A stretch of DNA of 19,007 nucleotides from RGVD01 sp040403075. GTDB taxonomy: Bacteria; Bacteroidota; Bacteroidia; UKL13-3. The notes beneath the pieces are model-generated. The model was not told where the DNA came from. It made no database searches and saw nothing but the letters and a program-made list of their open reading frames with translations. The translations under genes were made by a program, and so were the position numbers. Positions 8,835-17,047 of the stretch are shown piece after piece (the first letter of the stretch is position 1; the number at the start of each line of letters is the position of its first letter). Where the stretch lies: the NCBI GenBank assembly GCA_040403075.1, contig JBBALJ010000063.1:1-19007 (forward strand), read 5' to 3'.

Positions 8835-10988
8835 ATGTCAAATCAAAATCATATCTGGAGCTTTTCCTCAGTTGGAGGAGTTAAACGAGTAAATCTAGAA
8901 TCAGGAAGAGATCTTGAAGCTTTAGAGCACCTAGATCAAAAATTATGGACTGCCCTAAGTTGCCCTGTATATGGTTTAGAAATTGACTACAAAACTTTAG
9001 AGCTTATTGATGATGACAAGGATGGTCAAATAAAAGTTGCCGAGGTTTTATCTGCCATTAAGTGGATTTCATCCGTCATAAAAAATACAGATGACCTATT
9101 AAAACAAGATTCTATTTTTCCTCTAAGTGCCATAAATAGCCAAACGGAAGAAGGAAAAACGCTGCTTTCTTCGGCACAAACCATTTTAAGAAATCTTGGA
9201 AAACCTGATGCCAATGGCTTGAGTGTAGAGGATACATCAGACACTGTTAAAATATTTGCCAATACTGCCTTTAATGGAGATGGAATCATAAGTGAAGATT
9301 CTTGTGATACCCTTGAATTAAAAACGTTGTTAAATGAAATTATAACTCTTATTGGTTCAAAAAGTGATCGGAATGGTAAGGTAGGAATAAATACAGAGCA
9401 ATTAATTGCTTTTTCTGATGCTTGCCAAGCATTCGCGGCATGGCAACAAAAGACCGAGGATAATAAAATTATTTTACCTTTTGGAAATGAAACACCTGAG
9501 GCCTATTTATCTTTCGTGGCCATAAAATCTAAAATTGATGATTATTTCCTGCGGTGCAGATTGGCTGCTTTTGATGCTGACGCAACTGCTGTATTGAATG
9601 CACTGGTTGCGCGAATTGAAAGCATAACAAATAAGGACCTAAGTAATTGTCTTGATGAAATAGCCTCCTATCCATTAGCCAAAATAGAAGCAGCAAAAAA
9701 ACTACCACTAATTAATGGAATAAATCCTGCATGGGAAACACAAATGACTGATTTTAGCCACAAAGTTTGCAACGTATTATTTGCAGGTAAAACTGAATTG
9801 GATGAAAAAGATTGGCATAACATAATAACTAAATTTAATCCATACGAACAATGGATTGCCGAAAAAGCAGGTTCCTCTGTTGAATCGCTTGGCATAGCTA
9901 GAATTCAAAACATATTATCAAACGATAGCATACAGCAATTGCATGCTATCATTGAGAAAGACAAAGCCCTAGAAAATGAGGCAAACAATATTATTTTAGT
10001 AGATAAATTGGTGAGATACTACCGTGATTTATTCACTCTTATAAAAAACTTTGTTACTTTCTATGACCTATATTCACCAGAATTTCCAGCCATCTTTCAA
10101 GCTGGTACTTTATACATAGACCAACGCAGTTGTGATTTATGTATCAAAGTAAATGATATGCCAAAGCATAATACCATGGTGGCTTTAAGTGGAATGTTTT
10201 TGATTTATTGTGAATGCGTTTCTAAATCTACCAATGAAAAAATGACGATTGTTGCGGCATTAACTAATGGAGATATTGACAATTTAATGGTAGGAAGAAA
10301 TGCCTTGTTTTATGACAGAGCTGGCAATGATTATGATGCTACAGTTATTAAAATCGTTGACAACCCCATCAGTATTCGACAAGCTTTCTGGTCCCCATAC
10401 CGCAAAATTTCAGATTTTATAAGAAAGCAAACAAACAAATTTGCATCAGAACAAGATAACAAAGCCCAAGCAAGTGCAACAGGCTCCATTGAAGCCATGC
10501 CTAGCCAAGCAACTGCAACTACTGCTCCAGAGGCGGCCCCTCCAGCACCATTTGACGTTGGAAAATTTGTAGGAATATTTGCTGCCATAGGCTTAGCACT
10601 AGGAGCTATAGGAACAGCCTTAGCTTCTGTGGTTTCAGGATTTATGCAATTGGTTTGGTGGAAAATGCCCATAGCAGTGGCAGGTATATTACTTGTTATC
10701 TCAGGTCCATCAATGATTATGGCCTTTTTCAAACTTCGTAAGAGAAACCTAGCTCCTATTTTGGATGCCAATGGCTGGGCCATCAATGCCCGTGTTATTA
10801 TTAATATTCAGTTTGGAAATACACTTACTCATATGGCCAATTTGCCTAAAGGTGCCAAAGTAAACATGAACGATCCTTTTAGTAAAAAAGGCAGACCTAT
10901 GTGGCAAATTGTTTTACTACTTTCTGCCCTGGCAGGTGGTGCATTGTATTTGCTAATATCATATGAATTAATCAAAATTCACTTTTAG
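8835..10988 (+). CDS. Uncharacterised 717-residue membrane protein with an EF-hand-like loop
   Basis: I do not recognise this family. No signal peptide is evident at the N terminus. Residues 59-70 (DDDKDGQIKVAE) fit a canonical calcium EF-hand loop: acidic at 1, 3, 5, Gly at 6, Ile at 8, Glu at 12. Two degenerate loops follow, FNGDGI (146-151) and DRNGKVGI (178-185). The long soluble middle (about 190-530) is mixed helix and strand and has a CxxC (433-436) and a CxC (459-461). An Ala/Pro/Thr-rich linker (about 545-572) leads to three predicted membrane helices (about 577-604, 610-633, 689-710). The bulk is probably on one side of the membrane, tail-anchored. It stands alone between the PBP gene (142 bp upstream) and a convergent operon. 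Calcium binding and the side of the membrane are inference. Confidence 0.85.
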   Translation: MSNQNHIWSFSSVGGVKRVNLESGRDLEALEHLDQKLWTALSCPVYGLEIDYKTLELIDDDKDGQIKVAEVLSAIKWISSVIKNTDDLLKQDSIFPLSAINSQTEEGKTLLSSAQTILRNLGKPDANGLSVEDTSDTVKIFANTAFNGDGIISEDSCDTLELKTLLNEIITLIGSKSDRNGKVGINTEQLIAFSDACQAFAAWQQKTEDNKIILPFGNETPEAYLSFVAIKSKIDDYFLRCRLAAFDADATAVLNALVARIESITNKDLSNCLDEIASYPLAKIEAAKKLPLINGINPAWETQMTDFSHKVCNVLFAGKTELDEKDWHNIITKFNPYEQWIAEKAGSSVESLGIARIQNILSNDSIQQLHAIIEKDKALENEANNIILVDKLVRYYRDLFTLIKNFVTFYDLYSPEFPAIFQAGTLYIDQRSCDLCIKVNDMPKHNTMVALSGMFLIYCECVSKSTNEKMTIVAALTNGDIDNLMVGRNALFYDRAGNDYDATVIKIVDNPISIRQAFWSPYRKISDFIRKQTNKFASEQDNKAQASATGSIEAMPSQATATTAPEAAPPAPFDVGKFVGIFAAIGLALGAIGTALASVVSGFMQLVWWKMPIAVAGILLVISGPSMIMAFFKLRKRNLAPILDANGWAINARVIINIQFGNTLTHMANLPKGAKVNMNDPFSKKGRPMWQIVLLLSALAGGALYLLISYELIKIHF

Positions 10989-11019
10989 GAATGAATATCA
11001 TTTTATAGAAAAACTATAA

Positions 11020-11055
11020 ACCAAAGAAGGCAATATAAATCGCGCCTTCTTTGGT
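11020..11055. terminator. Bidirectional terminator hairpin between convergent genes
   Basis: A perfect 12-bp inverted repeat (ACCAAAGAAGGC at 11020-11031, its complement at 11044-11055) with a 12-base loop sits between two convergent genes. Three more pairs flank it after one mismatch. On the minus strand the stem is followed by a T-rich run (about 11007-11019), which favours termination of the ffh operon; on the plus strand the tail is only moderately T-rich. Confidence 0.7.
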
Positions 11056-11075
11056 CTATTAAATAAGGTTGGATA

Positions 11076-11966
11076 TTATAACTTCCAAAAAACCATACTC
11101 ATAATACCTAGAAGCATAACAATTTTTGCAAAACGACTGAGTTTAGAAAAGTCGTACTTTACATCTGCTATCTTGATAAGCCAAGCCATAGCTGCCATAG
11201 GTAATAAAATGCCTAATAATATATAAATCAAAAATAAAAAATAGGTATTAATATGATTTTTAAAAAATGGTTGAATATAAAATGCAAAGGCAAAAATAAG
11301 TGCTGCATTAAATAAGTGAATGTATAGCAAAATATCTTTGGTTTTCCTTACACCCAGGCGTATGGGAAGTGTATAGCTATTAAATTTAGCATCACCCCTT
11401 ATATCTTCAGTATCTTTAATTATTTCTCTTTCTAAGGTGGTAAAAAAAGCAAATATGGAATAGGAAATAATGCCAGGCCAATACAGATTTTCATCATACA
11501 AAAACAGAATAAGTAAGGTGAAAGAAGTTAACATGGCTACTAAAATATTTCCAGCCAAATAAGATTTTTTAAAATACTCAGAATACATCCAAAGTAAAAG
11601 GGAACAAACTATTACCAAAATAAACACATTGATATTAATAAGTAAGGATAAAAATGCTGCTGTTAAGGTAAGCACCCAATGAGCAAAAATGGTTTTCCTT
11701 CGTGATATCCTAACGCCTACCAACACATTGCTTGGCTTGTTTGCCATATCAATTTTCACATCTATATAATCGTTAATGATATAACCAGCTGCAGCTACCA
11801 AAATCGTGCAAAATACCAAAGCCAAAAATTTAAATCTTAGTAAATCATGCCAATCAGCATATGGATTTAGAAAGTAAAAGGCAAAAACCTGGGTAAATAA
11901 TATCATCAGTAGGTTTTTGAACCTAGCAATTTTAATGAGTGTAAAAATATTATTCAGGCTTATCAA
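11076..11966 (-). CDS. UbiA-family prenyltransferase (annotated in Bacteroidota as geranylgeranylglycerol-phosphate geranylgeranyltransferase-like)
   Basis: Integral membrane enzyme of 296 residues with about eight or nine hydrophobic helices. It has both aspartate-rich motifs of UbiA prenyltransferases: NDYIDVKID (NDxxDxxxD, 65-73) and DTEDIRGD (185-192). These bind the magnesium-diphosphate of an isoprenoid donor. The acceptor cannot be read from sequence; related Bacteroidota proteins are commonly named after the archaeal lipid enzyme, but menaquinone or another lipid pathway remains possible. The start overlaps the end of the DUF502 gene by 17 bp, so it is the last gene of the ffh - DUF502 - UbiA operon, which ends at the hairpin 11020-11055. 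Confidence 0.88.
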   Translation of the reverse strand: MISLNNIFTLIKIARFKNLLMILFTQVFAFYFLNPYADWHDLLRFKFLALVFCTILVAAAGYIINDYIDVKIDMANKPSNVLVGVRISRRKTIFAHWVLTLTAAFLSLLININVFILVIVCSLLLWMYSEYFKKSYLAGNILVAMLTSFTLLILFLYDENLYWPGIISYSIFAFFTTLEREIIKDTEDIRGDAKFNSYTLPIRLGVRKTKDILLYIHLFNAALIFAFAFYIQPFFKNHINTYFLFLIYILLGILLPMAAMAWLIKIADVKYDFSKLSRFAKIVMLLGIMSMVFWKL

Positions 11967-12564
11967 TATCTTGATGTAGGTTTGATTGATCCATTTCAGT
12001 TACTCCACCTGTGATGATAAATTTCATAAAGTCAGTGGCATTGGTATCATAATGTTTGACTCTACTCTTCTCAAGAAAAAACACATTACCCGAAAAGGCA
12101 TATGAGTGCGGAAAATATACTGCTACCAAGCCTGGCAAATTCAATTCGCTTAAATCTTCATTAGTAATAAATCCAGGTTTGTATAAGCCTTGTGACATTT
12201 CAACAACGACTGGCTTTGAAAATTTCTTCTTATCACCAACAAAGGCTTCAACCAAGTCTTTTACTGAAGTGTAAATATTTTTGATGAAAGGAATGCGACT
12301 GAAAATATCATCAAACATATCAAGAATAGGACGTGTGACAATATTTGTACCTATATAACCAAGGAAAGTAATTGAGCAGATTACAATAACAAAACCTAAA
12401 CCAGGGGTTTCAAGTTGCAAAAACTCATCAATCCATCTAACTGTAGATTTGATTAATTGGTAGGTAACTACAGTAGGAAGTGTTATAAGTAAACCTTGCA
12501 AAAACAAAGTTAACAACCTACGAAGTCTGTAACTGATTCCACTTTTTATTTTTGCGTTCGACAT
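11950..12564 (-). CDS. DUF502-family membrane protein
   Basis: Protein of 204 residues with two N-terminal transmembrane helices (about 17-39 and 55-75), followed by a soluble domain. The stretch RIPFIKNIYTSVKD (90-103) is the characteristic DUF502 signature, and SYAFSGNVFFLEKSRV near 155-170 fits the conserved later part. The biochemical role of DUF502 proteins is not established to my knowledge. It lies 12 bp after ffh and overlaps the prenyltransferase by 17 bp, so the three are read as one operon. The acidic C-terminal tail (HQDIDKPE) is variable and encoded largely within the overlap. Confidence 0.88.
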   Translation of the reverse strand: MSNAKIKSGISYRLRRLLTLFLQGLLITLPTVVTYQLIKSTVRWIDEFLQLETPGLGFVIVICSITFLGYIGTNIVTRPILDMFDDIFSRIPFIKNIYTSVKDLVEAFVGDKKKFSKPVVVEMSQGLYKPGFITNEDLSELNLPGLVAVYFPHSYAFSGNVFFLEKSRVKHYDTNATDFMKFIITGGVTEMDQSNLHQDIDKPE

Positions 12565-12576
12565 GTTTGTTTATGA

Positions 12577-13905
12577 TTATCTCATAAAAGGCAAACCTTT
12601 CATGCTTCGTCCTGCACCTTGAAACTTATTCATGGTTTTCATCATTTTGCGCATTTCATCAAATTGTTTTAACAATTGATTCACCTCTTGGATATCTCTA
12701 CCACAACCGGAAGCTATTCTTTTTCTGCGCGATCCATTTATGATATCTGGATTATCTCTTTCTTTAGGAGTCATTGAATAAATGATAGCTTCAATATGTT
12801 TGAAGGCATCATCACTCACATCTAAGTCTTTTATAGCTTTTCCAACACCCGGAATCATACCCATCAAATCTTTTAGGTTACCCATCTTTTTGATTTGTTG
12901 TATTTGACTTAAAAAGTCTTGGAAAGTGAATTGGTCTTTAAGTAATTTTTTCTGGATACGCTCAGATTCTTCCTTATCAAAGACATCTTGAGCACGCTCA
13001 ACAAGGGTAACGATATCACCCATACCTAGGATACGTTGAGCCATCCTATCAGGGTGAAATACGTCAAGGGCTTCCATTTTCTCACCCATACCAACAAACT
13101 TAATAGGTTTTTCAACCACAGTTTTGATTGATAAGGCAGCTCCACCACGGGTATCACCATCTAATTTGGTTAGAATAACACCCGTAAAATCCAATACGTC
13201 ATTAAAAGCTTTTGCAGTATTCACAGCATCTTGACCTGTCATGGCATCCACAACAAACAAGATTTCATGAGGCTTAATCGTTTTTTTGATATCGCCTATC
13301 TCGGTCATCATTTGCTCATCAATAGCCAAGCGACCAGCAGTATCAATAATGATAACCCTTGCATTGTTTTCTTTAGCATGCTTAACAGCATTGGCTGCAA
13401 TACTAACAGGGTTTAGATTTCCTTCTTCAAAATATACAGGCACATCAATTTGTGCACCCAATACCTTTAATTGCTCGATAGCCGCAGGACGATATACATC
13501 ACAGGCCGCCATCATCACAGATTTGCCTTTGCGTTTGATAAAATTAGCTAATTTTGCTGTGTGAGTGGTTTTACCACTACCTTGCAATCCAGCCATTAAG
13601 ATTATGGTTGGATTACCCTCCGTGCTTAGGTCTTCGGTTTTTCCTCCAAACAATGATACCAACTCATCATTCACAATTTTCACCATCAATTGTCCCGGTG
13701 AAACTGTTGTAAGCACATTGGCACCAATGGCTTTATCTTTTATGGTATCTGTAACTTGTTTTGCTATTTTGTAGTTAACATCGGCATCAATCAATGCTTT
13801 GCGAATTTCCTTAACGGTTTCGGCTACGTTGATTTCGGTAATTTTCCCTTGTCCTTTAAGGGTTTTAAAGGCTTTTTCTAACTTACTACTTAAACTATCA
13901 AACAT
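12577..13905 (-). CDS. ffh: Signal recognition particle protein Ffh (SRP54)
   Basis: GTPase that binds signal sequences of nascent membrane proteins together with SRP RNA and hands the ribosome to FtsY. N domain about 1-90. G domain: P-loop GLQGSGKTT (106-114), DTAGR (188-192), TKLDGD (246-251). The C-terminal M domain (about 300-442) is methionine-rich and has the RNA-binding helix-turn-helix segment RRKRIASGCGR followed by VNQLLKQFDEMRKMMK. At 442 residues it is full length. It is the first gene of its operon. The 231-bp upstream region holds no other gene; I found no exact match there to the Bacteroidota promoter consensus. SRP RNA is not found in this window. Confidence 0.97.
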   Translation of the reverse strand: MFDSLSSKLEKAFKTLKGQGKITEINVAETVKEIRKALIDADVNYKIAKQVTDTIKDKAIGANVLTTVSPGQLMVKIVNDELVSLFGGKTEDLSTEGNPTIILMAGLQGSGKTTHTAKLANFIKRKGKSVMMAACDVYRPAAIEQLKVLGAQIDVPVYFEEGNLNPVSIAANAVKHAKENNARVIIIDTAGRLAIDEQMMTEIGDIKKTIKPHEILFVVDAMTGQDAVNTAKAFNDVLDFTGVILTKLDGDTRGGAALSIKTVVEKPIKFVGMGEKMEALDVFHPDRMAQRILGMGDIVTLVERAQDVFDKEESERIQKKLLKDQFTFQDFLSQIQQIKKMGNLKDLMGMIPGVGKAIKDLDVSDDAFKHIEAIIYSMTPKERDNPDIINGSRRKRIASGCGRDIQEVNQLLKQFDEMRKMMKTMNKFQGAGRSMKGLPFMR

Positions 13906-13915
13906 AAGGTTTTAT

Positions 13916-13946
13916 TGCTATTGGCCTCTAGCTGAATGCTATTGGC
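13916..13946. repeat. 10-bp direct repeat upstream of ffh
   Basis: TGCTATTGGC occurs at 13916-13925 and 13937-13946, with start-to-start spacing of 21 bp (two helical turns), within 45 bp of the ffh start codon. It could be an operator pair or merely relic intergenic repeat sequence. The rest of the 13906-14136 gap shows nothing else that I can support beyond AT-rich sequence. Confidence 0.5.
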
Positions 13947-14136
13947 AATGTTAATTTTATATAATTGCTGCGAAAATAATCAAATTTGTGATTTGTTGAG
14001 TCCAAAATAGTGAAAGGGAAATCAAATTATTTAGCACTTAGCCAGAAAATGCGAAATAAAGAAAACAACTTCTATCTTTTTATTAAAATGAATAGTAACA
14101 AAAAAAATAAGAATCAATCTTCCTTTCAAACAACCC

Positions 14137-14493
14137 TTATGAATGATAAACCCTTGATACTACTATAAGTCCATCATTTATTACCAGCACCTCTCCCACA
14201 CGCAAATCATCTTCACCTGGGGTTTGACGAATGTATTCCATGAATACTTGTTCTTCATCAGCAGTGAGTTTAATAACTTCGTAGTGCAAATTTGGCAAAC
14301 GATTAAACGCGTCAGACCACCAATTTCTCAAGGCATCTTTTCCTTTAATCAAACCTTTCGTATTGGGTTGATGAAATTTAAGTTTAGGACTGTAATGTTC
14401 AGCATTATCATCATACAAGGCTAATAACATTTCTAAATCATGTTTATTAAAAGCATCAAACCAAGCTGTTGCTATTTGTTTTAATTCCGACAT
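14137..14493 (-). CDS. NTF2/SnoaL-like small protein
   Basis: Protein of 118 residues, full length for a single NTF2-like (cone-shaped alpha+beta) domain. The opening IATAWFDAFNKHDLEMLLALYDD, followed by a GKDALRNWW-x-x-[AF]F stretch and alternating strands, is typical of SnoaL-like polyketide-cyclase-related proteins. It has no signal peptide, so it is cytoplasmic. Members include isomerases, hydrolases and non-enzymatic binders, and no catalytic set can be assigned here. It lies 14 bp after the stop of the secreted type B CTD protein on the same strand and is therefore probably the last gene of that operon, an unusual partner for surface proteins. No strong terminator follows. Confidence 0.82.
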   Translation of the reverse strand: MSELKQIATAWFDAFNKHDLEMLLALYDDNAEHYSPKLKFHQPNTKGLIKGKDALRNWWSDAFNRLPNLHYEVIKLTADEEQVFMEYIRQTPGEDDLRVGEVLVINDGLIVVSRVYHS

Positions 14494-14507
14494 ATAACTT
14501 ATTTATT

Positions 14508-15557
14508 TTATCTCACAATGGTAATGGTTCCTGCATAATGAAATGTGTTTCCTGATAATCCCGTAGCAGAAATATCATATAAATACACATTGTCTAACAC
14601 ATATTCACCATCTACTTTTCCATCCCAACCGATGTTAAAATCAGTACTCTCAAAAACCACTTCACCCCAACGGTTGGATATAATCATGTGACTACTTTTT
14701 ATTCCATAGCCTTTCAAAATAAATACATCATTTACCCCGTCATTATTGGGTGAAAAGGCCTCAGGTGCAAATACCTTTTCAGCATTGCGTACATAAATTT
14801 TTTTTAAGGTATACGAAACACAACCACTATTAATAGCTTCAAGTCTCACATTTTTATAACCCGAATCTGTGAAAAAAATCACAGGATTCAAATCACTTGA
14901 GCTTAATGGATTACCGCTATCAAATTGCCAACTCAGACTTTCACCAGATTTTAAAGTATCCTTAAAAACAAAACTTACATTCTCACCAACATCAGGTAAC
15001 AAAGGGCTATACGTAAAATCTGGGACTTTTGGCATGGCCCTCACTTTTACGGTAAAGTACAAGGTATCTGACAAACAAGGCGAAGTGCCAAGCACATAAT
15101 TTGGATAGTTTCCTATTGGCTGTTTAACCTTAATCGACAAACTCTTTTCACCCGTTCCCCAAATCAAATCTGTGGCACCATTGGCCGAAATAAGGGTACT
15201 ATCACCTTCGCAAATATTTAACTTTCCACTTACTGTCAATGATGGCTTAGGCATTAACCATACTTGCGCTTTAAGCGTATCACTAAAACATCCAGAAGCA
15301 TTTTTCTCTAACACACTGATGTCTTTCATTCCTGAAATATTTTGCCAATCAACCCTAATTTCATTGGTTCCTGCCCCTGTGTTTATGATTCCTCCATTCA
15401 GGTTCCAAAAATAAGTTGAACCAGGCGTATTAGGAACGCCATATCTCACAAATGTTTCTCCTAAACAAGCCGTATCAATCACTTGTGCATAACCTACCCT
15501 ACTTACAACAATTGCAAGCAAAATAAACAAGATAATATGTCGGCAGTTTTTGATCAT
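14508..15557 (-). CDS. Secreted PKD-like protein with T9SS type B (gliding-motility-associated) C-terminal domain
   Basis: Protein of 349 residues. A signal peptide is probably cleaved after Ala24 (GYA/Q). Two Ig/PKD-like modules follow (about 25-105 and 106-176), the first with STYFWNL (47-53), GIINT (56-60) and SGC (88-90). A PKD-like domain spans about 178-256. The C-terminal domain (262-349) begins FAPEAFSPNNDGVNDVF and contains NRWGEVVFES and GWDGKVDG, the hallmarks of the type B T9SS sorting domain (CHU_C family). So it should leave the cell through the system to which SprE belongs. The ATG overlaps the stop of the preceding gene (TAATG), indicating coupling. The ligand or role at the surface is unknown. 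Confidence 0.92.
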   Translation of the reverse strand: MIKNCRHIILFILLAIVVSRVGYAQVIDTACLGETFVRYGVPNTPGSTYFWNLNGGIINTGAGTNEIRVDWQNISGMKDISVLEKNASGCFSDTLKAQVWLMPKPSLTVSGKLNICEGDSTLISANGATDLIWGTGEKSLSIKVKQPIGNYPNYVLGTSPCLSDTLYFTVKVRAMPKVPDFTYSPLLPDVGENVSFVFKDTLKSGESLSWQFDSGNPLSSSDLNPVIFFTDSGYKNVRLEAINSGCVSYTLKKIYVRNAEKVFAPEAFSPNNDGVNDVFILKGYGIKSSHMIISNRWGEVVFESTDFNIGWDGKVDGEYVLDNVYLYDISATGLSGNTFHYAGTITIVR

Positions 15558-16189
15558 TAATAATGTGAAATGGGTGAAGTACTAGGTTTAGGAAAAACGG
15601 TAACACTTGCCGCACCGCTAGTATTGGCAGCACATGATTTGAGTCCTGAGGCTTTCACAATGCTGTATGGACGAATACCTGAAGTGGAATATATGGGGCT
15701 ATTAATGACATAAGGACTACTGCCAATACTATTTACAGAAACAGGATTTAAACCATCTGTATAGGTAAAATCCCAAGGGCCTACCCCAGTGAAACTAATG
15801 GATATCTTACCTATGCTAGCATTATTTACACAAATTGAATCAGCACCACTAATGCTAGCAGTGACAGGAGGCATAATAAAAATGGCCATAGTCACCGTAT
15901 CTCCCAAACAACCTGAGGGGCCTTGTTCAACCAATTTCAATGTATCAATTCCAGATACAGGACCATAGTTAATAGCAATGCTATCTGTGCGAGATGCAAT
16001 AGGTGTATTGATAATTCCCATCTTATTCTTTAATGACCAATGATAAGTTGAACGCACATTCATGGCCACTTTATAAATTTTATTGATAGAATTTACGCAA
16101 ACGGTATCCGGACTCACAGTTGACTGTGCAGCAAGTTTACCAGTGCCACATAGCAGCACCATCACCATAAAGGCAATGAATTTACGCAT
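15557..16189 (-). CDS. Secreted two-module Ig/PKD-like protein, paralogous to its downstream neighbour
   Basis: Protein of 210 residues with a signal peptide probably cleaved after Ala21 (LAA/Q). It repeats the N-terminal layout of the next protein almost residue for residue: DTVC near 28-31, STYHWSL (47-53), GIINT (58-62), SGC (92-94), DTV, IMP near 105, and an IC start of the second module (Cys120). It then ends with PKPSTSPISHY, exactly where the longer paralog continues into its PKD and sorting domains. It has no T9SS C-terminal domain of type A or B that I can see. The stop shares one base with the next ATG, so no relic domain can be hidden between them. Function unknown; export by Sec is well supported, final location is not. 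Confidence 0.85.
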   Translation of the reverse strand: MRKFIAFMVMVLLCGTGKLAAQSTVSPDTVCVNSINKIYKVAMNVRSTYHWSLKNKMGIINTPIASRTDSIAINYGPVSGIDTLKLVEQGPSGCLGDTVTMAIFIMPPVTASISGADSICVNNASIGKISISFTGVGPWDFTYTDGLNPVSVNSIGSSPYVINSPIYSTSGIRPYSIVKASGLKSCAANTSGAASVTVFPKPSTSPISHY

Positions 16190-16207
16190 TAATAATTTTT
16201 ATACCTC

Positions 16208-17008
16208 TTAGTAAGATAAGATAGGAGAAGTAACCACTTGAGGTCTAACAACCACTGTATAATAGCTTGTGCCATTGGTAGGCAAAGCTGTTACAGTAGC
16301 AGCTGAATTTCCACTTGCCACGCTTCCAAGTGCTGGCAAATAGCCTGCTGTACCTGCTGTCCCAGATGCTGCCGTAGTGGATGAGAAACCAGTTACAACA
16401 AGGTAATAAGTTCCTGCTGCCAAGGCTCCTGCTGGAACCGTCAATGAAACCGTATTACTTGATACATTTGTAAAGGTAAGTAATGTACTTGCACCAGGCA
16501 CAGAAGCACCTACCTCCGAACCTACTCTCAAGTCCATATTGATATTAAAATTACCCATATTAGCAACTCCTCCAATAGTGGCATAATTAGAAATAGTAAG
16601 GGTCTTAGTTCCCAATGCAGCTCCAAAACAAATGGTATCAACTGTTCCCACACTTAAACTAGGCAAAGGAAATACGTTTACACCTTTTTTTACAACCGAA
16701 CTCACGCAACCATTCATGGTTTCAAAAGCCTGAATGGTATCATATTTAATGGCATTGGATGTGGTATTAGACCATAAGGTAGTGGTTCTAACTCCTTTTC
16801 CTCCCCCAACAGCATTTGTAGAAACACCAGTTCCTGGACCTTGGGATAGTGTCCAAGAAACAGTAGAAGGGTTATTCAAACTGTCGATACCAAAACCATT
16901 GTTATTGCCCGACCAGGCTTTCTGTTGTGCCTTGGTTTGGTTCATGAATGCACTTGCTAATAGCACACATACAGTGGCTACGATTAATTTGATAGATGTT
17001 GTTTTCAT
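16208..17008 (-). CDS. Secreted two-module protein, first gene of the surface-protein operon
   Basis: Protein of 266 residues with a signal peptide probably cleaved after Ala27 (TKA/Q). It has the same marks as its two downstream paralogs at nearly the same positions: STVSWTL (48-54), NGC (99-101), FPLPSLSV near 113-120, and TIC (Cys127). The second module is enlarged and very rich in Ala, Gly, Ser, Thr and Val (about 130-245), suggesting a beta-sandwich with little charge. The end, VVTSPILSY, resembles the end of the 210-residue paralog. No sorting domain is visible. The ATG is 205 bp from the divergent RNA-binding gene, and an unusual pair of palindromes lies in between. Ligand and function unknown. 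Confidence 0.83.
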   Translation of the reverse strand: MKTTSIKLIVATVCVLLASAFMNQTKAQQKAWSGNNNGFGIDSLNNPSTVSWTLSQGPGTGVSTNAVGGGKGVRTTTLWSNTTSNAIKYDTIQAFETMNGCVSSVVKKGVNVFPLPSLSVGTVDTICFGAALGTKTLTISNYATIGGVANMGNFNINMDLRVGSEVGASVPGASTLLTFTNVSSNTVSLTVPAGALAAGTYYLVVTGFSSTTAASGTAGTAGYLPALGSVASGNSAATVTALPTNGTSYYTVVVRPQVVTSPILSY

Positions 17009-17047
17009 ACGATTTATTTTTATTTATATTTTATTTTTATTGAAAGA

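Noticed and set aside
10331..10786. Open frame of 151 codons on the minus strand within the EF-hand protein gene
   Set aside because: Antisense to the Ala/Pro-rich linker and first helices of the larger gene; its Ala-rich composition mirrors that codon use, with no family signature.
14100..14121. Possible terminator after the NTF2-like gene (A8 run at 14100-14107 with a small inverted repeat)
   Set aside because: The run of eight T on the minus strand is suggestive, but the preceding stem has only about four pairs, too weak to call.
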